Both the position numbers and the translations under genes were made by a program. This document shows positions 1 to 6,500 of a DNA stretch of 6,958 nt, in pieces (within the stretch, counting starts at the first letter, position 1; each line of letters starts with the position of its first letter). The notes under the pieces were generated by a model, which made no database searches, was not told where the DNA came from, and saw only the letters and a program-made list of their open reading frames with translations. The DNA comes from Gammaproteobacteria bacterium. Its GTDB lineage: Bacteria > Pseudomonadota > Gammaproteobacteria > SZUA-229. The stretch covers positions 1 to 6,958 of the forward strand of contig JAESSQ010000247.1 in assembly GCA_016764035.1 (NCBI GenBank). The letters run 5' to 3'.

Positions 1-1
1 G

Positions 2-424
2 GTTACCCATGATTTTGGAACAGCTGGGGTCAAAACTATTCGCATAACAGGTGATTTTCCTCAAGTCATATTCAAAAACAATAGCGATGTTAAAAAGCTG
101 ATTTCAATTGATCAATGGGGAAGCTATCCATGGAGCAGTATGCGAGAAGCCTTTAGGTATGCCAGTAATCTGGTTAATAATGCCGCTGATACCCCTAATT
201 TATCTGTGTGTTCAGATTTAACAGGAATGTTCAATGGCGCAAGCTTAATTGGCTCATCTTCTGAAACAAGCAACTGGAACTGGAATACCTCTAATATATC
301 TGATATGGATAGTATGTTTATTGGTGCTTCATCGTTTAATCAAAATATCGGTAGTTGGAACACAACAAACGTTTCCAGAATGCCTTTAATGTTTAGTCAT
401 GCTGATTCATTAATAAAAATATAG
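2..424 (+). CDS. BspA-type DUF285 repeat surface protein, 5'-partial segment 1 (frame 2)
   Basis: This segment is open from the left edge and encodes 140 residues before TAG at 422-424. It starts inside the head domain of super-repeat M1 (VTHDFGTAGVKTIRITGDFPQ), passes the conserved ISIDQWG motif, NLVNNAADTPNLS and GASLIGSSSE, then enters the repeat array with NWNWNTSN at about residues 91-98. One full 25-residue repeat follows (FNQNIGSWNTTNVSRMPLMF). The last residues, LIKI, are not homologous to anything in the other modules and come from reading past the frame break at 410-411. The ATG at 140 should not be taken as a start: the codons before it are homologous to the other four modules, so the gene continues to the left. 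The segment is the N-terminal side of the product that continues at 412 in frame 1. Confidence 0.85.
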   Translation, partial: VTHDFGTAGVKTIRITGDFPQVIFKNNSDVKKLISIDQWGSYPWSSMREAFRYASNLVNNAADTPNLSVCSDLTGMFNGASLIGSSSETSNWNWNTSNISDMDSMFIGASSFNQNIGSWNTTNVSRMPLMFSHADSLIKI

Positions 425-633
425 ATAACTGGAATACTAGGAACGTGTCCGATATGAGCGGTATGTTTGAGAATGCCTCATCTTTTAATCAAAACATTGG
501 AAATTGGGACACCAGGAATGTTACCAGTATGAGAGATATGTTTAAAAACACCTCATCGTTTAATCAAGACATTGGAAGTTGGGACACAACGAATGTTTCC
601 AGTATGTTAAATATGTTTGCAAATGCTATTTCA
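260..633 (+). repeat. DUF285/PARCEL repeat array 1 (divergent + 4 copies)
   Basis: Tandem 75-nt coding repeats with Phe codons at 335, 410 (broken), 484 and 559, and the cap beginning at 634. The consensus is FNQ[DN]IGxW[DN]TxxVSxMxxMFxxAxS. The copy starting at 410 is 74 nt long because TTT is reduced to TT, and its CAA codon is AAA. The leading copy 260-334 carries NWNWNTSN in place of the FNQ part. This pattern is the repeat known as DUF285, or PARCEL, in bacterial surface proteins. Confidence 0.9.
410..411 (+). other. Frameshift 1: missing T in a repeat Phe codon
   Basis: The neighbouring copies have TTT-AAT-CAA at this point; here the sequence is TT-AAT-AAA. The repeat is 74 nt instead of 75, and reading passes from frame 2 to frame 1. 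Unshifted reading meets TAG at 422-424. A run of five A follows at 415-419, but loss of a T is the simplest explanation because the Phe codon opens essentially every copy. Confidence 0.88.
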
Positions 634-3549
634 TTTAATCAAGATTTAAGCCAATGGAATGTTGAAAAAGTGAGAAGTTTTATCGACATATTCAGGAATA
701 TTAGACTATCTGTTGAAAATTATGATGCCTTGTTGATTGCCTGGAGCTCACAAAATTTAATCAATAATCAATCCTTTCATGCTGGCCATTCAATTTATTG
801 TTCTCAGGCCGCTCAAACTGCCCATAATCTTCTGACCACTACAATGGGATGGAGAGTATTTGACCAAGGGATATGTGAACCTCAATTGACAATCGTCTCA
901 AAAGATATAGTTTTTGCCGATGAAAATCAGACTTCCGTTATTCAAATAATAAGTACAGATCCAGATTTCAATATCGCACGATATGTTATTACTGGGGGAG
1001 AAGATCAATTATTTTTTTTCATCGATTCTACGACTGGTATATTAAATTTTAGAAACGCTCAAGATTATGAAAATCCTCAAGATTTCAATAATGATAATTC
1101 ATTTATGGTTGAAATTACCGCTGCAGATAATGGTATGCCAATAGAAACGACAACTCAGAGGCTTACTGTTTATATTAACAATATTTATGAAAATTTAGCC
1201 AATGATCATTTTGTAACAACATGGAAAACGGATAACCCTGGTTACTCAAATGACTCATCTATCAAAATTGATATACCAAGTAACGGCGTTTATTCCTTTA
1301 ATGTGGATTGGGATAATGATGGGATTTTTGATGACTTTGGAATTACAGGAGATATTACCCATGATTATGGAATCCCAGGAACTCAAACCATAAGTATCAC
1401 AGGAGTTTTTCCTCAATTATTATTCCCTAGAAATAGTGATATTAAAAAACTAATCTCAATCGACCAATGGGGAACCAACCCATGGGTCACTATGCAAAGA
1501 GCCTTCATGCAAGCAATCAACCTCATAAATAATGCCCCTGATATACCAAATTTATCTATCTGTCCAAATTTAAGTGAGGTATTTCGAAATGCTAGATTAG
1601 TAGGTTCACCTTCTGAAACAGGCAATTGGAATTGGAATACATCCAATATATCCGAAATGGGAGGTATGTTTGCTGGTGCTTCATCATTTAATCAAAATAT
1701 TGGAAACTGGGACACAGCAAATGTTTCTATTATGTATGATATGTTTTATGGTGCATCGTCATTTAATCAAAACATTGGAGACTGGGACACTAGCATTGTC
1801 ACTGATATGACAGGTATGTTTTCTGGAGCTACTTTATTTAACCAGAACATAGGAAACTGGGACACAGCGAATGTCTCAAGTGTTTTCGGAATGTTTGCAA
1901 ATGCTGCTTCTTTTGATCAAGATTTGAGCCTATGGAATGTTGAAAAGGTTGTAGGGTTTGAGGATTTTTTCAAGAATGTTGGACCGTCTGTAGAAAATTA
2001 TGATGCCCTGTTGATTGCATGGAGCTCACAAAATTTATCCCATAATTTGGCTTTTAATGGAGGCTCTTCAATTTATTGCTCACAAGATGCTCAAACTGCT
2101 CATGATTTTTTAACTACAACTTTAGATTGGGAAGTACGAGACGGAGGATTATGTGAACCTCAATTGACAATCGTATCAAAAGATATGGTTTTTGCCGATG
2201 AAAATCAGACTTCCGTTATTCAAGTAATAAGCACCGATCCAGATTTTAATAACGTCAACTTTGCTATTACAGGAGGTGAAGATCAATTATTGTTTCTCAT
2301 TGATGATACGACTGGCATTTTAACTTTCAAAATCCCTCAAGATTATGAAAATCCACAAGACTTCAATAATGATAATTCATACATAGTTGAGATTACCGCC
2401 ACTGATGATGGTTCGCCAATAGAAAGGACTTCTCAGAGACTCACCATTTTCATCAACAATGTATATGAAAACTTGCCTAATGATCATTTTGTAACAACAT
2501 GGAAAACAGATAATCAGGGCAACTCAAATGATTCTTCTATTTCATTTGCAATTCTTTCGGAAGGTGAACCCTATAATGTAGACTGGAATAATGATGGTAT
2601 TTTTGATGAGTTTAATATCAGTGGGTTTATTATCCATGATTTTGATGTTCCAGGCATCAAAACTATTCGTATTGAAGGTGGTCTTCTAGAGATTAATTTT
2701 GTGGACAAAGAGAAAATAATATCAATAGATCAATGGGGCACCAATCAATGGGTTGAAATGAGTGGAACTTTCTCAGAAGCCATTAACCTGGTCAACAATG
2801 CTTCTGATATACCCAATTTGTCTTTAATCACTGATTTAAGCAATACTTTCTTAAATGCCAGTGCAATTGGTGCAGATTCAGAAATAGCCAACTGGAATTG
2901 GGATACTTCTCACGTGAATGATATGTCGAATATGTTTAATGGTGCTTCTTCATTTAATCAAGATATTGGTAATTGGGATACTTCCAATGTAAATATGATG
3001 GTTGCTATGTTTACAGGAGCCACTACATTTAACCAAGATATAGGTAATTGGGATACATCCAATGTAAATACGATGACTGCTATGTTTGCAGGAGCCACTA
3101 CATTTAATCGAGATATTGGCAACTGGGATACCTCAAATGTCTCTTACATGACACAGATGTTTTCTGATGATACTCAATTTAATCAGGATATTGGTAACTG
3201 GGATACATCTAGAGTATCTGATATGTCGAGGATGTTTGAAAATAATCCTCAATTTAACCAAGATATAAGTCATTGGGATACTTCTCATGTGTCTGATATG
3301 TCATGGATGTTTGCTGGCAATACACAATTTAATCAAGATATCGGCAACTGGGATACCTCTAATGTCACTGAAATGGGGTTGATGTTCTATAATGCTACTT
3401 CATTTAATCAAAATATAGGGAATTGGGACACCAGGAATGTTGAAATTATGTGGAGTATGTTCTTAAATGCGACCACTTTTGATCAAGACTTAAGCCAATG
3501 GAATGTCGAAAACGTGATACGGTTTGATGATATTTTTTATGAATGTTAG
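445..3549 (+). CDS. BspA-type DUF285 repeat and cadherin-like surface protein, segment 2 (frame 1)
   Basis: This is a 1,034-codon frame ending at TAG 3547-3549. Homologous coding actually begins at 412 (NKNIDNWNTRNV), so GTG 445 is only the first convenient start codon and not a believable one: it codes for the Val of a repeat and has no properly spaced ribosome binding site. The product holds the rest of the M1 array and cap, cadherin-like domain 1 (886-1194), all of M2 with cadherin-like domain 2 (2164-2472), then the M3 head and its seven repeats. It ends in the middle of the M3 cap at DIFYEC, where the other modules continue as N-[IV]-[RG]-x-S. DxDxDGxxD-type loops lie at 1306-1332 and 2581-2607. 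Cys codons at 799, 874, 2077 and 2152 form two conserved pairs. The role is inferred to be structural and extracellular; no catalytic motif is visible. Confidence 0.85.
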   Translation: MSDMSGMFENASSFNQNIGNWDTRNVTSMRDMFKNTSSFNQDIGSWDTTNVSSMLNMFANAISFNQDLSQWNVEKVRSFIDIFRNIRLSVENYDALLIAWSSQNLINNQSFHAGHSIYCSQAAQTAHNLLTTTMGWRVFDQGICEPQLTIVSKDIVFADENQTSVIQIISTDPDFNIARYVITGGEDQLFFFIDSTTGILNFRNAQDYENPQDFNNDNSFMVEITAADNGMPIETTTQRLTVYINNIYENLANDHFVTTWKTDNPGYSNDSSIKIDIPSNGVYSFNVDWDNDGIFDDFGITGDITHDYGIPGTQTISITGVFPQLLFPRNSDIKKLISIDQWGTNPWVTMQRAFMQAINLINNAPDIPNLSICPNLSEVFRNARLVGSPSETGNWNWNTSNISEMGGMFAGASSFNQNIGNWDTANVSIMYDMFYGASSFNQNIGDWDTSIVTDMTGMFSGATLFNQNIGNWDTANVSSVFGMFANAASFDQDLSLWNVEKVVGFEDFFKNVGPSVENYDALLIAWSSQNLSHNLAFNGGSSIYCSQDAQTAHDFLTTTLDWEVRDGGLCEPQLTIVSKDMVFADENQTSVIQVISTDPDFNNVNFAITGGEDQLLFLIDDTTGILTFKIPQDYENPQDFNNDNSYIVEITATDDGSPIERTSQRLTIFINNVYENLPNDHFVTTWKTDNQGNSNDSSISFAILSEGEPYNVDWNNDGIFDEFNISGFIIHDFDVPGIKTIRIEGGLLEINFVDKEKIISIDQWGTNQWVEMSGTFSEAINLVNNASDIPNLSLITDLSNTFLNASAIGADSEIANWNWDTSHVNDMSNMFNGASSFNQDIGNWDTSNVNMMVAMFTGATTFNQDIGNWDTSNVNTMTAMFAGATTFNRDIGNWDTSNVSYMTQMFSDDTQFNQDIGNWDTSRVSDMSRMFENNPQFNQDISHWDTSHVSDMSWMFAGNTQFNQDIGNWDTSNVTEMGLMFYNATSFNQNIGNWDTRNVEIMWSMFLNATTFDQDLSQWNVENVIRFDDIFYEC
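1195..2472 (+). repeat. Super-repeat M2: head, 3 full repeats, cap, cadherin-like
   Basis: Complete unit of 1,278 nt in frame 1. Blocks are: head 1195-1611 starting LANDHFVTTWKTDNPG, divergent NWNW repeat 1612-1686, three 25-residue repeats 1687-1911, cap 1912-2163, cadherin-like domain 2164-2472. The head carries VDWDNDGIFDDFGITG, a DxDxDGxxD pattern like calcium-binding loops. The cap ends GLCEPQ, and its Cys codons at 2077 and 2152 are 25 residues apart. The start of its cadherin-like domain is nearly identical in DNA to that of M1. Confidence 0.88.
1612..1911 (+). repeat. DUF285/PARCEL repeat array 2 (divergent + 3 copies)
   Basis: Phe codons at 1687, 1762 and 1837, exactly 75 nt apart, with the cap starting FDQDLSLWNVEKV at 1912. 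Copies read FNQNIGNWDTANV, FNQNIGDWDTSIV and FNQNIGNWDTANV. The third has SVFGMF in place of the usual MxxMF pattern. Frame is intact throughout. Confidence 0.92.
2878..3477 (+). repeat. DUF285/PARCEL repeat array 3 (divergent + 7 copies)
   Basis: Phe codons at 2953, 3028, 3103, 3178, 3253, 3328 and 3403, with the cap at 3478. It is the most regular array: nearly every copy reads FNQDIGNWDTSNV. The copies at 2953 and 3028 differ at only about 7 of 75 bases, which points to a recent local duplication. The copy at 3103 has FNR in place of FNQ. Confidence 0.93.
3533..3538 (+). other. Frameshift 2: extra T in a T6 run
   Basis: With five T the DNA reads GAT-ATT-TTT-ATG-AAT-GTT-AGA (DIFMNVR), matching DIFRNIR in M1. 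With six T the frame reads DIFYEC and stops at TAG 3547-3549. The cap block is 253 nt here and 252 nt in the other four modules, which independently shows a one-base excess. Confidence 0.92.
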
Positions 3550-6500
3550 ATTATCTATTAGGAATTATAATGCTTTGTTGATTGCATGGAGTGTACAGAG
3601 CTTAATGGATAATGTAAGATTTGATGCAGGCGACTCAATTTATTGCTCACAAGCAGCTCAAGATGCACATGATTTTATGATAATAAATTTTGATTGGCGA
3701 ATTGTAGATAAAGGACGTTGCCAACCACAGTTGGCTATTGTTTCAAAAGATATAATTTTCACCGATGAAAACAACAGTGCGATTTTACGTATAATAACAA
3801 CCGATCCGGATTTTGATAACACAAGCTTTGCCATAACTGGTGGAGAGGATCAGGCATTTTTTTCCATTGATTCTCAAATGGGGCTGCTGTCCTTTATTAA
3901 TTTACCAGATTTTGAGAATCCATTGGATCACAACAATGACAATTCATATATTGTCGAAGTAACAGTAATTGATGATGGTTCACCAGTGGAGACTGACACA
4001 CAGACTTTAACCGTATATATCCGTAATGTATTTGAAAATTTGCCTTCAGATCACTTTGTAACAACGTGGAAAACAGATAATCCGGGCAGCTCAAATGATT
4101 CTTCTATTCATTTTGGAGTTCCTATTGGAGGGGGGAGCTATAATGTAGATTGGAATAATGATGGCATTTTTGATGAGATCAATATCACCGGAATTATTTA
4201 CCATGACTTTGGTACGCCAGGTATCAAAACCATTCGTATCGTAGGTGATTTCTATGGCATTCGCTTGTTGGACAAAGAGAAAATAATATCAATAGATCAA
4301 TGGGGTACCAATCCGAGGATTGAAATGAGTGGCACATTTTCAGAAGCGATTAACTTAGTCAACAATGCTGCGGATACACCAAATTTATCAGCCGTTGGCA
4401 GTTTGAGTAATATGTTCTTCGGAGCAAGCTTAATTGGATCTTCATCAGAACAAGCTAATTGGAATTGGGATACAAAAAATGTATTTTCCATGAAGGAAGT
4501 ATTTAAGGGTGCTACATCATTTAATCAAAATATTGCTAATTGGGATACAAGCGGTGTCTCTGACATGAGTGGCATGTTTGAAAATGCTATTCAATTTAAT
4601 CAAAATATTGGAAAGTGGGATACCAGAAGAGTCAGAAAAATGCCAGAGATGTTTAAAAATGCTTCTGCCTTCGACCAAAACATTGGAAACTGGAATACTG
4701 CCAGGGTTACTGATATGGAGGAAATATTTGCTGATGCCTTATTATTTAATCAAGATATCGGTAACTGGGACACATCACATGTATATAAAATGCAAAAAAT
4801 GTTTTTTCATGCCTCTTTATTTAATCAGGACATAGGAAACTGGGATACCAGTCATGTTAGAGACATGGAGTCAATGTTTTCCTATGCTTCTTCATTTAAT
4901 CAATATATTGGCAACTGGGATACAATTGACGTTCGTAATATGGAGTCAATGTTCTCCAATGCTTTTTCCTTTAATCAAGATATAGGAGGCTGGGATACCA
5001 GTCAAGTGAGTGACATAGGATCAATGTTTTTTAATGCGTCCTCTTTTAATCAAGATTTAAGTTCTTGGAATGTTCAGGGAGTTGTCGATTTTGAATATAT
5101 GTTTACAAATATTAGATTATCTGTAGAAAATTATGATGCCTTGTTAATAAGCTGGAGTACACAATATGTGAATAGATTTAGAGTGTTTGATGGCGGGAAT
5201 TCTGTTTATTGTTCATCAGAAGCTCAGGATGCTCATGATATTTTAACCTCGCCATCTGGTTGGAGGATTTATGATAAGGGAGCTTGTTCAGAAGAGCTTG
5301 TGATTGTTTCAGATGACGAAATTTTTACCAATGAAAATAGAACATTTGTTACTCGGATTTTTGCAACTAAAGTGGATTTTGACAATATTACTTATACAAT
5401 TACTGGTGGGGATGATCAGACATTCTTTATTATCAATTCTATTACTGGTGAATTATCATTTATTAACCCTCCAGATTATGAAAACCCGTTGGATATAAAC
5501 AATGATAACGCATATATTATTGAGGTGGCTGCCAGTGATGATGGAGCACCACCAGAAACGACTTCAAAAATATTAACAATTTATGTAAATAATGTTTTCG
5601 AAGACCTGCCATCTGATCATTTTGTTACTACCTGGAAAACTGATAACCCTGGCCACTCAAATGACACATCAATTCTTATTAGTGTAAATACTTCTCCTTC
5701 TTCTACTGCTGATTATTTATATAATGTAGACTGGGATAATGATGGTGTTTTTGATGAATTTGGAATTACCGGCAGCATCAGCCATGATTTTGGAATCCCT
5801 GGCATCAAAACGATTCGAATATCAGGCCAATTTCCTCAAATTATATTTCGACATCGCAGGGATAATAAAAAAATAATTTCAATAGATCAATGGGGTAGTA
5901 ATCCTTGGAAAAGTATGGAATCGGCATTTTTTAATGCCAGTAACTTAATTAATAATGCTGAGGATACGCCAAACTTATCGATGAGTTCGGATTTAAGTTA
6001 TATGTTTTGGGGAGCCAGCTTAATTGGCTCTCCATACGAACGTGGAAATTGGAATTGGAATACCAGTCATATATTTGAAATGTCTAACATGTTTAAACTC
6101 AGCACTTCATTTAATCAAAACATTGGGAATTGGAATACATCTGGAGTAAGCGACATGTCTAGTATGTTTAATAATGCTTCCTCTTTTAATCAGGATTTAA
6201 GTCAGTGGAATGTTCAAAGAGTATTTGATTTTAGTGATATTTTTGTTGATAAAAGACTATCAGTAGAAAATTATGATGCCCTATTAACGGGTTGGAATGC
6301 ACAAAACCTTTTGGCAGATATATCCTTCAATGGTGGTGATTCAATTTATTGTTCTCAAGCTGCACAAGATGCTCATGATAATATGATTGCAACATTCAAC
6401 TGGTCAATTTTAGATGGTGGAACCTGCGAGCCACAATTAACCATTGTTTCCAATAGTGTTGTTGAAATTGAAGAAAATCACAGCTCTGTTATTAAGATAT

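Larger units (their letters stand above)
2..1194 (+). repeat. Super-repeat M1 (5'-partial): head, 4 full repeats, cap, cadherin-like
   Basis: The head is cut by the window edge, so its calcium-loop region is missing. Blocks are: head 2-259, divergent NWNW repeat 260-334, four 25-residue repeats 335-633 (one of them a base short), cap 634-885, and cadherin-like domain 886-1194. The cadherin-like domain shows DENQTS, TDPDF, ITGGEDQ, a FFIDSTTG core, DYENP and NDNSFMVEITAADNG, which are the usual positions of calcium ligands and core strands in bacterial cadherin-like domains. The cap Cys codons are at 799 and 874. Confidence 0.85.
2473..4039 (+). repeat. Super-repeat M3: head, 7 full repeats, cap with +1 base, cadherin-like
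   Basis: Unit of 1,567 nt, one more than a multiple of three. Blocks are: head 2473-2877, divergent NWNW repeat 2878-2952, seven 25-residue repeats 2953-3477, cap 3478-3730 (253 nt instead of 252), cadherin-like domain 3731-4039. The head is the short variant shared with M4 (DKEKIISIDQWGTN, MSGTFSEAINLVNNA). The loop reads DWNNDGIFDE, with Asn at its third position. Reading switches from frame 1 to frame 2 within the cap. Cys codons at 3644 and 3719 are kept. Confidence 0.88.

Noticed and set aside
140..142. ATG 140 as the real gene start (GGAG lies a few bases upstream)
   Set aside because: The 46 codons before it are homologous to the heads of the other modules and open to the window edge, and no signal peptide follows.
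1413..1646. Minus-strand open frame in the M2 head
   Set aside because: Antisense to a conserved domain. A similar one appears opposite the M4 head (4297-4491), as expected for shadows of homologous DNA.
2953..3477. CRISPR-like or satellite array because of the strict 75-nt period
   Set aside because: There is no alternation of constant repeat and unique spacer. The variation is that of a protein repeat, with synonymous changes and conserved residues.
3527..3549. Programmed -1 ribosomal frameshifting or an independent start at ATG 3527/3539
   Set aside because: The needed shift is +1, so -1 slippage gives the wrong frame. No ribosome binding site precedes either ATG, and the ATG codons arise by chance at the break.
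3897..4094. Minus-strand open frame opposite cadherin-like domain 3
   Set aside because: No ribosome binding site or recognisable protein features, and it is antisense to clearly conserved coding sequence.
4569..4835. Open frame of 88 codons in frame 3
   Set aside because: It overlaps array 4 in another frame. Its apparent internal repetition is only the echo of the 75-nt coding repeats, which are a multiple of three.
5304..5498. Open frame of 64 codons in frame 3
   Set aside because: It lies wholly within cadherin-like domain 4, whose frame-2 reading aligns with the other four modules. The Leu/Ile-rich shadow protein has no family features.
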